Made by a program: the position numbers and the translations under genes. Below, piece after piece: positions 44,481-57,869 of a DNA stretch of 64,000 bases. Position 1 is the stretch's first letter. The number at the start of each line of letters is the position of its first letter. The notes below the pieces were generated by a model that was given only the letters and a program-made list of their open reading frames with translations, was not told the origin of the DNA and made no database searches. The DNA is from Choanephora cucurbitarum (Eukaryota; Mucoromycota; Mucoromycetes; Mucorales; Choanephoraceae), in NCBI GenBank assembly GCA_025331435.1, contig JAIWNI010000057.1, positions 1-64,000 on the forward strand, in the 5' to 3' direction.

Positions 44481-46188
44481 TTATGGCTTAACACGATCAG
44501 AGGAAGGTGATAATACTGTATCCAAAGATGGATCTGGCATTAGGCTAGGATTGGAAGAAGGGTGACTGTCGACTGAACTATAGAGACTGACAAACGGACT
44601 GGATTTTGGCTGAAAATGCAACACTCTAAACCGTCTAAAGAATTTACTCATTCGATTGTTTTCTTCTTTCTTGTTGACGTGTGAATTAGAGGATTCGGCA
44701 TTGTTGACTGCCAATTTAGGTAGTTCTCTTTCTTTGTTTGAGACACCGTCTTTTTCTTCTTTGGCAGATAACCATTTTAGATCGGCAAAGACGTCCAGTT
44801 CTTGTTGATGGGCAGAAGAAGAAGAAGAGGGAGGGGGTAAGGTGGTGGAGGTGAGGTTGTCTTGAAGATGGGATGTTGGGTCAGGCTTTGAACTGAGCAA
44901 GAAGACACCATAGATCAATACGCCTATACCGATAAAGACTAAAGCAATAGCCCAGGGTGGATAATTGCTGATTTCATCCAGATAGATGATCGTATTGACC
45001 AATCCAAGGGCTGTGTAGGTGCCATAAAAGACAGGTACAACCACAACAGAAGAATAAAGTTTTAAGGCTGTATTTAAGCAATAGACCTAATCATTTTTTT
45101 TTTTTTTTAATCAGCCTCATTCGGAGTCAACTATTTTACCTGTAAGATAGCTGTCACCAACAAGGCCAATAAGATGAAACGACTTGCATTATCATTGAAT
45201 TGATTGACTTGAGAAGAAACAGACAATGTAAACAATTTGACTCTATCTTGTCTTTTCAGTTATCTGTGTGTTATTGACTCTTCTTCTTATTTTTTTTACC
45301 CGCTTTTGGCTAACAATAAGGTTTCACTAGCCAAGACACCACCTTCTGTACTGAACATCAGACCAACCACTCGTTTCATCTTCTTTTGATTCATCCCAGA
45401 GAATATCTGGCTTTTTGTCCTTCTTGATTCATCGGAAATAGCCCAATTGGACCAGATAGAAATAAACAGACCTCCAAAGGCAATGATATTTAAGGCACTA
45501 AAATAAAAGATAAAAATAGGACGTACAAACAGTACTTTCAGACGATCCACAGAGATAGATTGTTCAGCTAATAAAATAATCAGTGAATGAGATAAAGAAC
45601 TGATGAGGTGACTTACGATCTTCGCCATTGTACATGCCACCAAAGACAACAATCCAGATGACAGAGGCAATGACCACACAAGTACCAAGGACATCTTTAC
45701 GTGTGATTTTCGTATTTACAAGTAATTTTGCGAATATAAAATTAAAGATTAATGCAACACTTCCAAGAGGTGCAACCCACTACAGAAGGAGAAGAAGAAA
45801 GGGTGAAAATGACTATCTTCATTAAAAGGAGCTTTTTTTTTTTTACTTGTGTCTTTAAATAATCTTAAAGAAATGAGATAAGTATAAGGGAAACAACAAT
45901 ACATCATGAACTTTACTTAAAGCAATTGTGCTGCCAATGAGTTGACTGGCAATATAAGTATACAATCCAAGATGCCACAGTGGTCTACCACAATCACCAC
46001 GCTGTTGATCTTCAGATCGTTTGGATTCTTTGACATGATCTACCTTTAGAATATTTAAGCCAAGAGCATCCATAAATGATGCTCCTTTTAGGATAGAGTC
46101 AGTAGAGTTAAAGACAAAAGGAAGAAAACCAACCTAAAGAGACAAATACACCAATCACAAATCGTATCACATTATCTTCTGTTCCCAT
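44481..46188 (-). CDS. NIPA-type magnesium transporter
   Basis: Multi-pass membrane protein of the NIPA/DUF803 family in the drug/metabolite transporter superfamily, associated with Mg2+ uptake. Exons: 46188-46134, 46084-45917, a 17-nt microexon 45863-45847, 45779-45617, 45567-45300, then about 45208-45142 and 45090-44481. Landmarks: start MGTEDNVIRFVIGVFVS, GASFMDALGLNI, SQLIGSTIALNYLKTQWVAP (built through the microexon), LGSVALIFNFIFAKLLVN, VLGTCVVVIASVIWIVVFGG, NASRFILLALLVTAILQ and VPVFYGTYTALGLVNTIIY. The C-terminal 150 residues are cytosolic-like, Ser/Pro-rich. The splice at 45300 does not close in phase with the next exon as I read it, so another microexon or an unusual junction exists there. 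Substrate is inferred from the family only. Confidence 0.83.
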
Positions 46189-46406
46189 AGTAACAGAGAA
46201 GAAAAGAGAAAGAAAGAAGAAGAGAGAAGAAAAAAAAAAGGAGATTAAGACAATAAATCAACACTATAAATAAGGAAAATAATGATGCATGATCGTCATC
46301 TCATTTTTGTCGCAGTTTAAAATAGTGTTGCCTATGCACAGACCAGAGAGAGAGAGAGAGAGAGAGGAAGATTGAATTATATTAGTATTAGCATTAGAAT
46401 AAGTTA

Positions 46407-49400
46407 TTAAGCATTAAGTGAAAAACTAGAGTCATTGGATAATGCAAGATCATCTACGTCATCATCATCTTCATCTAATACAGGTGGACCTAAATACGAC
46501 ATGATCAGTCAAAGTACATGTCACATCCTATTCATTCCCTTACCATCCATATGCTTCTCTAGATCAACAATGGCATTAGGAGCACCGTCCATATAGTTCA
46601 CACTGTTACGATTACTACGACCATGTTCTTCACGCAATCGAAGGGTTGTCTTTCTCACTAGGTTGGTAGGTGGTTCTGTCTCACCATCTGATTCAGCGGG
46701 TGGAGGGGATGGTGTACGATTGACAGGTGTGCCACCGGTTGAATCCTCAGTTGCATCATCTTCAATCATACGAGGTGCTGCATCACCATCCTTTGTGATC
46801 CAAAAGATATATTCAAATTCACTCATAAACAGGTTAAAGATGGTGGCAGGGATACCCAAGGTAGGTGAGAACACAATACTGACATTACGCATTGTCATCT
46901 TGTTGACATCTGCATGCTGCACTACACGAATCAGATGGGCTGTCAAGGCTCTCAGTAATGTATAGTTGGCAAGGGGAAGTTGAGAGACAAGGCGGCCGAG
47001 TTCATTGACTCTGTCTTTACGATCCAGCAAATCTAATCCATCAAGGGTCAATCACAGTTCATTTTTCTATGCTTTCATCACTTACCAATGACATGTAAAA
47101 AGTCCATACGGTATTCTCTTGTAAGTACACTTGTAGGTAACTCACGTAACCACATTTTAAGCAGACCAGCTACTACATGGACATCATACTCATCTTTCGA
47201 CACCAACAAGTTCACATCGCCCTCTTGGTTGAATCGTTCACGTAAAGCCTTTTGTGACGAATTACTGCCACTCAGTCGATAAATACCTTCTTCCATCACT
47301 GCATTCATCGCATCCAGGTACTCAATACAACGATAGACAACAGCAGGTAACTCATATCCTTCTGCCACACGCGAAATTCGGACAGCTTCTTCCAAGGGGA
47401 CACCAAAGACCTGTTTGGCAGGCACACTCGGGACTTCCTCATTCGCCTGTTTCTTTTGACGATCGTTTTCATTGGACGACCGAGACAGGAATCCACGAAG
47501 ACCGGTCGATCCAGCAGCCGTGTTGGACGAACTCGACTGAGCAGGTTTAGGTGGAATGGGCTGTAGGGTCGATGGATCTGGTTCTGTGCTGCTGTTGAAC
47601 AACATCTTCTTGCCCCACAAGGTCATTCGATGAGCCTTATTGCGTGTCTTCTTCTCGGTCATCGTGTCCTCATCGTTCAGGCGAGAGACGATGGTAGGTG
47701 AGACAGCTCGACGCAAAGGGTGTTCGTTCATAGGAGAGGGCGCTGGTGAGGGTTCCATCAGGTTGCTCATGGAACTACGACGTACAATAGGCGGTCTAGG
47801 TTGCAAGGTGGTGGCTGTATGACTGCGTTGATCGAGACTGGCTCTGCCTGATTCAAAGGATGTCCAGGTATTGTATTGAGGTTGTAAGGCAGGAGCAGGT
47901 TCTGTCTCTTCCACTTCTTTTGCTCGGATCTCACCCTTGGATGTCTTTCGAGGCTTTTCCGATCGCTTCTTTTTGGTGATCATGAAATCGTCGTCGACAA
48001 TACAGATGTTCTGTAACAAGGCATGGACCCAACTGTCTCGATCGTCGTCTGAATTGGCACACAAGATATGGCGTACACTGTGGGTGGAACCGATGCGCTT
48101 CTGTTCCACAATCAAAAAGGCGTGACGATAGACACTGTTGGACGAGTCTTCAGCTGTGGTTGCATTCTGCATTTGAGTTGCGATCTGTGCATTGGTCAGT
48201 CGGATGGAACCCAAATGAGTGCCTTCTTTCTATTGCAAATGAATGAGATGCCTTGTCCAGTAGCCCTTATTAAACAGTATTTACCGATTCATAATAATCA
48301 AGGATCGATTCATTCAACACAAAATAACGTGTTTTCCAACCACCAAAATTCTTGCCTCTCTTTGTCAAATACCCTTCCTTCTGTCCTGTTGGTTGAAATA
48401 CTTTGGTGTCTACTATATCAGTGCTTAAAAAGTCGCTTAGGTCAGAAGAATCTTCTAGAGGTAAGGTAATAGCATGTTGTAGATATTGTTCCAGTGCAGC
48501 CTATTTTTTAAAAAAAAAGAAGTTTATTTTCCCTATCTCTCTCTCTTTATCTTCTTTAAATTCTTACCTTGCGTTGATCTACTTTATTAGGTGCATTGTT
48601 GGAAAAGAGTGCTTTATCGGGTAATTTGCCAATTCTGCCAGTGATAGTTCGATTTCTTTGAGCTTTTAACTAAGATATAAAATTATTTAATTTAATAAGG
48701 TTCATGTCACACCAAGTTATTTTATACCTTTGCATCTAAGCCTAAAAAGTCCGAATACAATTTCTCCACACGCCAACGTTCTACAAATTGATCTTCATGG
48801 TAATGACCCACAGACACAATAAACGAAATGACTTCCTTTCCTTTATCGTTTGGCTTGATGTTGGATCCAACTATTTTGACATGTACATTGGCCATATTGT
48901 TGCTATCGAGTGAAGGCTTCTCGGCCATCTCTTCTTCTGTCTCCACTTCCTCTTCTTCCTGTTCTTGTAGTAAATTGGTGAGTGAAGGATTGTTGAGGAA
49001 CATTTGGCTGTGTCTCTTTTGTTGAACAGAAGTTGTCAGATTAGTAGAGCTTGAATGAGAGGTGGTCATGATAGGTGGTGGGGAAGAGGGAGTGACATAA
49101 AAGTTAGTTTCATGTTCTGAATAAGATCGTGCAGGAGGGCAGATAGACTCCCTTTGGCGTCTTGTGTTCTTGACTTCAAGAGAAGAAGACGATTTACTGG
49201 GTGAAGGCATGAAGGGTGAATGACTTCGATGGGGTCGAGAGGGAGAGGTAGGTGAATGAGGGCCAGGAGCAGGTGAGCCTGGTGAAGAGCGACCGTTGAG
49301 ATCTTCTTCTAATGAATCCATGCGTTGTTCAATACCATACGGATTTGTCTTTTTCATCTCAAACACATAATCCTCTGTCTTTTCCTTGAGTGGGCGATAA

Positions 49401-49738
49401 GGTGAGCGAGGAGGGGGCATTGGACTGGGTAGAGTGCCGTAAGAGTCTACGGGTGAGGGTGTGTTTTCACTGCTAGAGGGGTCATCTGCTTCTGCTATCT
49501 CGCGTAATGCCTGAGGTGAGATCAGTAGAGAGGTCACTCGTTGTTTGCGAGTCATCTCTCTTTCCAGTTGACCTAGTTGGTCTTGAAGTCCATCTCGTTC
49601 GGTGGATAGACGGACATTGTCCTTTTGAAGGTTTTGGATCATCACACGTTGCTTTTCGATAATCTTCCAGAGTTGATCGTTCTGTGACCGTAAATGAGAG
49701 ATCTCATCTTGTCCATAGCTTACTATAGGTTGAGACAT
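46407..49738 (-). CDS. BEM3: BEM3-like RhoGAP with PX and PH domains
   Basis: GTPase-activating protein for Cdc42/Rho at sites of polarised growth. Six exons close in phase (49738-48728, 48669-48568, 48500-48285, 48229-47086, 47032-46544, 46489-46407) to 1014 residues. The N terminus is a coiled coil (about 8-70, SQNDQLWKIIEKQRVMIQNL), then a Ser/Pro-rich linker. The PX domain (about 285-370) has NVHVKIVGSNIKP and RVEKLYSDFLGLDAK. The PH domain (about 425-550) reads EGYLTKRGKNFGGWKTRYF and DRDSWVHALLQNI. The RhoGAP domain (about 690-880) has FGVPLEEAVRISRV, EGIYRLSGSNSSQKALRERF (arginine finger in YRLSGS) and the helix LLKMWLRELPTSVLT, then MTMRNVSIVFSPTLG. Domain order and coiled-coil N terminus are those of yeast Bem3. 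With the formin and Cdc42 effectors it would act in hyphal polarity. Confidence 0.94.
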
Positions 49739-51713
49739 AGTCAGATGATCTTAAATAGTTGCGTATATATGTTAAAAGAGTGGAAGGGGCTTAATTTTTT
49801 TTTCTAGATTCTCTCTCTCTATTTTTTTTAAGAAAAGAAGAAAGGATATACGATATATATAGAAAGAGAGAGATAGAGAGATAGAGAGTATCTATACAAA
49901 AAAAGAGAGAGAGAGAGAGAGGAGTGAAAGAAAGAGGGAGAGGAGAAGGAGAAGAGAGAGAGAGGGAAATAACTAGATTAAAAAAAAAAGAAAAAGAAAA
50001 ATAAGGTAGGAAAGTGTGCAAATGAAGAAAAAGGAAAGTCTACACACGCACACACACACAAAATAGAGTAGTGAAAGAGAGAGAGAGAGAGAGGAGGAGG
50101 AAAGCAAGTTAGAGTAATACAACAATTTCACTGATTTCAACAAAAAATTATCCATAATAGAAATCTAAATCAGTCATTTAAGACTCAATTTTGACAAGTT
50201 CTAAAGATAGAAAAATTCAATGGTTGCGCTTATTCTATTCACGAGAAACTAGAGTTGTGATTTAGAGTTTTCTTTATGCGATCTATTTAAATTGGTTTGT
50301 CAGACAATTTAAGACTGCATGAATTCCACCACAGACTTTATTTCTTAAAGAATCAAAAAGGGTAACATTTCACCTTTTTCTTTTTTACTTATATAAAGTA
50401 GGGGGACTATTTCTTTCTCCTCTCTCTCTCTCTCTCTTTTTTTTTTAGTATGAAATGAAATACTATTAGATCAAAATGAAGGGTTAGGTTTTGTTCTCTA
50501 TAATAAAAAAAAAAGGAGACCAACAGCGATCACTCGGACACACAATGTAGTTGTGTTTCAAAATAAAAAATGTTATTAGATGGCTAAAAATAACTTGTAT
50601 TTTACATTGAAATGCTGTCCTCTTCTTAAAAATAACTATAGTTGTGTGTGCTTGAAAGGGTCTTTAAAGATATAGCATGCCATGAACTAAGAATGGCCTT
50701 CTGTTTATTGTATCACTTTAAAGAATGATCTCTGGAATGATGACATGTTTGACTTCTGTTGAGCATCATCTACATTCGAAACCTGTTTACAGAGGCAAGA
50801 AAGTGATCAATTTCAAATTGACAACCACCCAATCACGTGCAACCAATCATTGTATCACCCTGAAAAGAAATCATCAATGTAACACGCACGCACCCTTTAT
50901 TCTTCTGTGTGTGAGTGTGTGTCACATTAAGTCAAATGAGTATATTGTGCCTTTTAAGAAGAAATGCGTATGTTACCTGTCTATTTCTTAGAGTGCCCAA
51001 AGTGTTGTCACTATTAATAGTCATCTTCTCTAAAATTTCCCCCCCTCTCATAGTATATAAAGAGAGAGATTGGACTGCTTTTTCTTTGAGTCTGCAGATC
51101 GTTTTGATTCTAAATATCAATTGTATAGACTTTCTTTGCTTGTTTAGTTACAAACAGGAAGCGGCTTTATCTTAGTTTGATTGTATGTTTTCTCGATATC
51201 ACCGAGGCTTTTAGCCTATCTATCCTCAAATTGCTCAATTCACTATGTAGTAGACTACATCACTTTTCATACCCTTTCACCTTCTTTAAGGTAGATAGGA
51301 TGGTATTTAAAGACAGACTGTCAAAAAAGTGTGTCCGATAGAATTCTGGACAAGGAATCATTTTCTGTGATATAAAAAGAATAACTTTAGCGGAATTAGA
51401 GAGATAAACGTCATTGTTTGCTGCTCTTTACTGACTACAGGCATGGCTCTTTATCTGTTTCTTAGCAACTCATTTAGGGCTAAACTTAGAAAATGATAAA
51501 TGAACTATCTCCAAACCAACTAAGAGCATGTTGAGCAAAAAAAAAAATGATAAAATCAACAGGCGGAGAAACAAGTGCCTTTAAAGAAAATTGAGACGCA
51601 TAAATGACACAGTCAATGTAACAAGGCTAATCGGTTACAATCTTATTTTTTTTTCTGTATTTTATTTTGTATTTTGTTTATTTCTCATTTCTTTTTTTTA
51701 ATGTCACTAAACA
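49739..51713. other. Divergent intergenic region with GA and CA microsatellites
   Basis: Between BEM3 (-) and tricalbin (+), about 2 kb. Near BEM3 it has interrupted (GA)n tracts at 49863-49970 and 50077-50096, a (CA)n tract at 50045-50061 and (CT)n at 50420-50437, probably in the BEM3 5' leader. The tricalbin side has T runs and a pyrimidine-rich leader. A duplicated TATATAAAGAGAGAGA-like motif occurs at 51054. No gene recognised. Confidence 0.5.
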
Positions 51714-54700
51714 ATGTCAGCTATTGAAGAAGCAGAAAACAAGACTGCACCGTCCTCACCTCCACTTGAACCAATGCAGTCAGAAACAGCGAATACTTTT
51801 ATTCCGGAAGGAAAAGTACCGGACTTCCGAAGTTTAGGTCGCCATCAAGAAGGCTTTGCAACTGAAATCGGTTCAAGTGATGCTGCCATGATCAAACAGG
51901 CGATCGAGGCTGCTCGAAGAAAACCAGTACAAGAAGAGCAAGAGACCAATGTCAAACGAACACCCTCCTCCACCAAACGACGCCAACAGCCTATTATCCA
52001 TACCATTGGTGGTTACCGTGTCAGTAAACCATTGCCTGATGATGCTCGCATTGGCTGGACTGCCTTTTCGAATGCTATCAATCCAGGTGGTTCTCTTCGT
52101 GTGATGGCCACTGAAAAGAAACCTGGACAGAAGGAAGAAGAAGATATCTTTCAGTTCCTGACACATCCTCCATTAGCCGAAGATTGGCAGGATTATGGCG
52201 TCATCTTTGTGATCGGTATTGGGTTTTGGTGGATAGTTCAATTGGGTGCTGGACCAGCTACCTTTCTACTGGGTCTTTTGTTTGTAGGTAAAAGAATCAT
52301 TTCTTATTGTTGAAATCGAAAAAAAAAGAGAAAAGTCATTGATAGGTTCTTTTAGGTTCTTATGCTTATTTACGATTACAACGATTTCGATCCCACACTT
52401 CGGATGATATTCATAGAGAATTCACTGCAATTGCAATGGGAAACACTGAATTTGAAAATATCGAATGGCTCAATAACTTTGTTCAACGCTTCTGGCTTAT
52501 CTTTGAACCTGTGATGAGTGCCTATGTGATTGAGAACATTGACACTTATCTTGTAGACTATCTACCTGGTTTCTTGGATTCAGTGCGATTAAATCAATTC
52601 ACTTTGGGTTCAAAGCCATTCCGTATAGAACATGTCAAGTGTGTTCCAAATACAAAACCTGATATCATTGTAAGTAACCTCTATCCACACATGCCACCCT
52701 AAAGATCTTATATGTCTATCTCCATAGTGTATGGATTGGACTGTGTCTTTTGTGCCAAATGATACTACAGGCATGTCAGCCCTGGAAATAGAAAACAAAG
52801 TCAATCCCAAAGTTGTCTTGAATATTCGTTTAGGAAAAGGCATGGTCGGTACTGCATTTCCTGTCTTGGTAGAAGACATGAGCTTCTCTGGTCTTATTCG
52901 AGTTCAGCTTCAGATGATGAGTAAAATGCCACATGTCAAATTGGTCAGTGCCTGCTTTATGCAAAAGCCCAAGTTTGATTATGTCCTAAAACCATTAGGT
53001 GGTGAGACCTTTGGATTTGATGTGAACAATGTAAGCCAAGAGAAACAAAGAAACATCAAGACACTCATTATCCATTAGATTCCCGGTCTTCAATCTTGTG
53101 TACGAGATCAAGCACACGCTATTTTAGGCCCTATGATGTATTATCCAAATGTGTTTGAATTTGATGTTGAAAAGTTCTTTGCTGGTGAACTGGATATCAG
53201 TAAGTATCACCTAGTTTAACACTAGGCTCTTTTTACTTAGTTTGGTCTGATTTATAGGTCAAGCGCATGGTGTCTTGGCTGTCACAGTCCATTCTTGTAC
53301 TCGAATCAAATCATCCGATACACAACTCAATCCATTTATCCGATTTTATTTGGATACCGCACAAGAGCTTGAAAAGACCTCTATCTGTGAAAACACAGCC
53401 AGTCCTCACTGGAACGAAACCAAGTTCTTGTTGATCAACAATCTAGAGTCCGTCTTGAATATGGAATTAAGAACATCCAACAACACAAAGAAGGCTGGTA
53501 AGAAGCTGGCCATCACTCAGTTTAATCTCAATGACCTCAAGCACAAAAAGGACAATGAATTGGATAATCTGTAAATTATTGATCGAACAAACCCCTCTGT
53601 CTCTTTAAACTCACATTCCTAATAGTGTACTACGTATGGAACGTCATGGAAAATACATTGCTGACCTTTCAGTTGATATGCGTTATTTTCCTGTCTCTAA
53701 ACCTATTGAAAAATCAGATGGTACCTTTATTGAAGCAGAGCCTTCAAGTAAGTATATTCCCTATCAAGTATGATCTATGGTACTTACAAAAAAAAAACTC
53801 ATTTAGACTCTGGTGTTCTTCGTATCACAATTCATGAATGTAAATATCTGCCATCTAAAAAAGTCAGTCCCTATGCTGTCATCAAAGTCAATGGTGTGGA
53901 TCGATTCCGAACACCTACCTTTAAACGCACATCGAACCCCAAGTTTGAGAAATCGTATGAAATCCTGGTCCTTGATAAAACCGAAGTCTTTCTTCGTGTC
54001 AGTATCATTGATAACATTGATTTTGCTGAAGACATCTCCCTTGGTTCTTGGGATTCCTACTTAGTTGATATTATGCAACAACAAGAAGACAGAGAGTATT
54101 GGTGGAATTTGAGAAAGAAAGGAAAGGAAATTGAGGCACGTATCCGATTTAGTGTTCAATGGAAACCTGTTGTCATGTCAGGTTTAGCTAGTATGGGTGG
54201 TGTTGGTATCTATTGTAAGTCAACATCCTTAGTTTCTCCATCATCTATGTCTCACTTTATACACTAGCTCCACCAGTAGGTGTATTTCGTTTCTCTATCT
54301 GGTCTGCTGAAGACTTCACTTCAAAATCAGTCGATAGTTATGTGCGCATCAAATCAAGTAGTCAGAAGCGAGCCAAGACTGAAATCATCGACAACTCAAC
54401 CAATCCTGAATGGGGCGAACATCATTATGTACCCGTTCATTCTATCTATGAAACTTTTGCATTAGAACTGATGCAGTGGAGTTCAAAGGACAAAGACAAG
54501 CTCATTGGTTCCACTGTATTGTCCGCAAATGAAGTCATGAAAGAGCACAAGACAGACAACACATCATGGTACACGGCCATAGAGAAGAAATTAGACAGGT
54601 AAAAAGGGGGAATTAGATACAACACAATGAATTCGACTCAAATGCTTTATTCTAGACAAGTGCCCCTTCATAACGGCAACTCTCAAAAGGGATTCTTGAT

Positions 54701-56199
54701 CTATTCAGTTGAATTCTACCCTACCATGACTTTAAAGAAGAAACAAGAAGAGGAAGACATTGCGGCGGAAAAGGAGAGCCAAGATCAGGCTTCAGAGACA
54801 TCCATTCAAACACAGAATGCACTGCCCAGGGTTGATCTGCACAATATACCAATCCGTTACACACCCGATGACTTGGTGGACATCCATGCTTATGACAGTG
54901 GTGTCATGACGGTGAAGGTGCATGAAATTAAATCCAGTACCGTCTATGAATGTTACTGTCACATCATGATTGATTCACTTAGTCCTCAACACAAGACAGA
55001 GGTCCTAAAGGGCCGTACCTTAGCTTTCAATGCAACCACAGATGCCTTTATCAAAGACGCCGGTCTTTCTCGTGTGGCCATTGAGCTCAAACCCAAAGAT
55101 GCTACAGAAAAAGATGATACCAAGGTAGCGTATTGGTACGAAAGTACCGAACGTATCATTCGACAGATCCAGCGACGTGCAAGACACAAACGATTGACAT
55201 CGGAGAGCTGGGACATGGTCAATATGTTTGACATTGACGATGATGAAGAAGGTGAATGGTACAATCTTCTTCAGCCCATGGGCGGTTCTGCCCAGGTCCG
55301 TCTTAGCTTTAGTTATGCACCTCTTCTCAATTTCGAGCTGGATCCTCAAGAGAGCATGGAGAACCAAGGTATATTGACAGTGACCCTGTTGAGAGCCAGA
55401 CAGTTAAGAGCGGCTGATAAATCGGGCACAAGTGATCCTTATGTTCGATTCATCATTGATGGTGATGTGGTCCATAAAAGTTCAGTCGTCAAAAAGAACT
55501 GCAATCCTGTTTGGGAAGATGAAAAGTTTGAAGTGCCCATCATGTCGCGTGTCACGGCCAGTTTTAGAATTGAAGTCTATGATTGGAACCATATCCAAGG
55601 CGATGAACCGTTAGGTAAAGTAGCGATCTTTGTGCGTCCTATTGCTTCTCTTCTAACAAACAGTCTAAATAGGTTCTGGAGGTATTACAATTCGAGGTGA
55701 TATGGTAGAGAGCTTTTTGGCGCGTGAAATTGATATTCCACTAGGTGGTCAAGCAGGTGATACAGGCTCTGTTCGAGTAAGATTAAAGTGGGATCCACAA
55801 CTTTTGCTTCGAAGAAAGACACAAAAGACGTTCATGGGCACAACGCGTCGTGTGACCACTCAGATGGGCACCACTGCTTTCAATTTTGCTCAGCCTCCCA
55901 AGAACACATCGACCTCCACCAGTCTTCGATCGGATACGTTACCACAAAACAATACAATGAGCAACTCGACTTCAAGCAGGTCTGTAGGTAATATGTCTGC
56001 TTTTTCTGAGCGAGAGGAAGCTGAATCACATGATGAAGAGCCGGTGGTTGAGGAGCATCCAGAGGAATTTGTTGAACATGAGCATGAACATGAGCATGAA
56101 CATGAGCATGAACATGAGCATGATGAAAAGCAAAATCCGTTAGCTAAAATATACAAGAAAGGTCATAAGCTATTCCATATGAAAAGATCTAAAAAATAA
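51714..56199 (+). CDS. Tricalbin / extended synaptotagmin (SMP and C2 domains)
   Basis: ER-plasma membrane tether and lipid-transfer protein. Ten exons close in phase (51714-52287, 52356-52669, 52728-53030, 53079-53199, 53258-53570, 53626-53747, 53807-54214, 54268-54598, 54656-55614, 55673-56199) to 1323 residues. A cytosolic N terminus precedes a hairpin-like membrane segment (about 165-193, VIFVIGIGFWWIVQLGAGPA). The SMP domain follows (about 220-420: WLNNFVQRFWLIFEPVMSAY, FRIEHVKCVPNTKPDII, FSGLIRVQLQM). Several C2 domains come next: GVLAVTVHSC, GVLRITIHECKYL, VFRFSIWSAEDF, and a well-preserved last one with ILTVTLLRARQLRAADKSGT and SDPYVRFIIDGD, whose aspartates fit Ca2+ binding. The tail has an eightfold Glu-His repeat (56077-56124) before a Lys-rich end. 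The name TCB1, 2 or 3 cannot be assigned. Confidence 0.94.
56077..56124 (+). repeat. Coding minisatellite GAGCATGAACAT (Glu-His repeat)
   Basis: Four tandem 12-bp units inside the tricalbin tail encode alternating Glu and His. The array is pure and in frame, so its copy number may vary among strains without breaking the protein. It could bind metal ions, but this is a guess. Confidence 0.85.
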
Positions 56200-56543
56200 A
56201 TATTTCCTTAGTTAAGACGCATCATAACAAATTGCGACACTGGTTGATTTATGTTAACGAGCATCTTAGTGTTTAAAGTAATCATGTATTTTAGTTTAAC
56301 TTAACAAGAGAGCATATGCGACTTTTTTTAGTATACCAATATATTCTATGTAGATGGATGTAGAAACATGTTTTTATTCTTTTTTTATGGTTTATATCTG
56401 ACTAGATAGATGGTATAGCATGTTTCTAAGATTATATGACGAAATGTCTAGCTTGACAGAGAGCTTAGGTAAGCCTTGAGAGTGATACCTTGGAAATAAC
56501 AGACAGACAGACAGACAGACAGGCAGCAGCAGAAAATGACCGG

Positions 56544-56657
<114 letters not shown>

Positions 56658-56856
56658 GAAGTAAAGTGAACCCAATTCAGCGAGACACGCATGTATAAGA
56701 GTAAAGCAGACCAAGAGACAACGGACCGAGAAGCAAGCGATAGAGAAGCAGTTTTTTTTTTCTTTTTGGACATCGGCTTGTAATAGGTTATTTGGGTTTT
56801 TTTCTTGCCCTGGCTTCGTGATCTAAACCGCGTACCAGATAGAGCAAAAGAGTAGT

Positions 56857-56857
56857 G

Positions 56858-56933
<76 letters not shown>
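56857..56933. repeat. (GTA)n microsatellite, about 25 units
   Basis: Pure trinucleotide array, about 200 bp from the TTTC array. Confidence 0.95.
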
Positions 56934-57434
56934 ATGAGTCGGGTTCGAGTAATAAGATGATAAAATAACAAAAAAGTAGAGATAAAGAAAGTACTAAAAA
57001 GTACTGATACAATCACAAAATTTTACAAAGTATAGACTAGGCACCATTCAAACGCATCCGCTGAATGAATGAAGTGCTGAATGTGAGCTACATGGAGCTC
57101 CATTTCATTTTCATTGAATTCGATACTGTGAGATATCCCTTAAAGACACACTTCAAGCCAAAGTATATTCAGCGAGCGCGTCAAAGAGACATCAATCAGA
57201 CAGTAAAGAATATAACACGCCCTTCAGACACGCATGCACAAGCACGCATATCTTTTTACTTATTGTACATCACCAATGCAGAAAAAAGAAGTGATACTTA
57301 ACTTTTGGTTTGCCTTGGCCTTGCCTTGACCTTGCTTTAACCATGTCTTGAGAAGAGAGAGTGATATGAAGTGAGAAGAAAAAAGAGATAAAGGAAAAGA
57401 AAGAGAAAAGACCAGGGGCGTGTATTTATCAAGA

Positions 57435-57869
57435 TCAAGGAGGTAGAGTCAGTTGATCATAGCTCAACCAATCAGAGAAATCATCCCAAGTGACGAAACC
57501 TTCATATGATCCTTTGTTTACCAATCCTGCCAAAAAGCCACCCATAGGCATCCTATACACACTCACTCACACGCCAGCTATCTGTATAGGCGCATACACT
57601 CCCTTCCTCTCCCATTTGATTTCTGACAGCTGAAGCTATCAGTGCAGCCTATATGTTGCATGAAAATACAACCAGAATACAACCAGAGTGCAATCAGAGT
57701 GCAATCAGAGTACAGCCAGAGTACAGCCAGAGTACAGTAAAGCTAAACCCAGCTAGACAAGCTTGAGGCTGATTTCTCAGATCTAAACAGAGATCCAGTC
57801 ATACAGCTTATGTGTTCGACAGTCTTCTTTGGCAACTTGCTTTCCTTTGTTGTCCCATAGTCCTGACAT
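57435..57869 (-). CDS. Possible small spliced gene, unknown product
   Basis: Three coding-like pieces lie in order on the minus strand. A start exon reads MSGLWDNKGKQVAKEDCRTH (from 57869). A middle piece follows an acceptor at about 57656 (AALIASAVRNQMGEEG or another frame). A last exon follows an acceptor at about 57553 and reads GGFLAGLVNKGSYEGFVTWD, then DFSDWLSYDQLTLPP and a stop at 57435. Their composition is protein-like and the acceptors fit, but the phases do not close in the simplest way, and no family was recognised. An 11-bp minisatellite sits in the supposed first intron. Either a short gene with a mis-assigned junction or a relic. Confidence 0.33.
57662..57738. repeat. 11-bp minisatellite, seven units
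   Basis: Consecutive units of CAGAGTACAGC type with a gradient of change: the units toward 57738 are near-identical, those toward 57662 (CAGAATACAAC, GAAAATACAAC) diverge. Total 77 bp, exactly 7 x 11. Confidence 0.9.

Noticed and set aside
49791..50155. Ser/Leu-rich minus-strand ORFs
   Set aside because: Produced by CT/GA simple repeats in the BEM3 upstream region.
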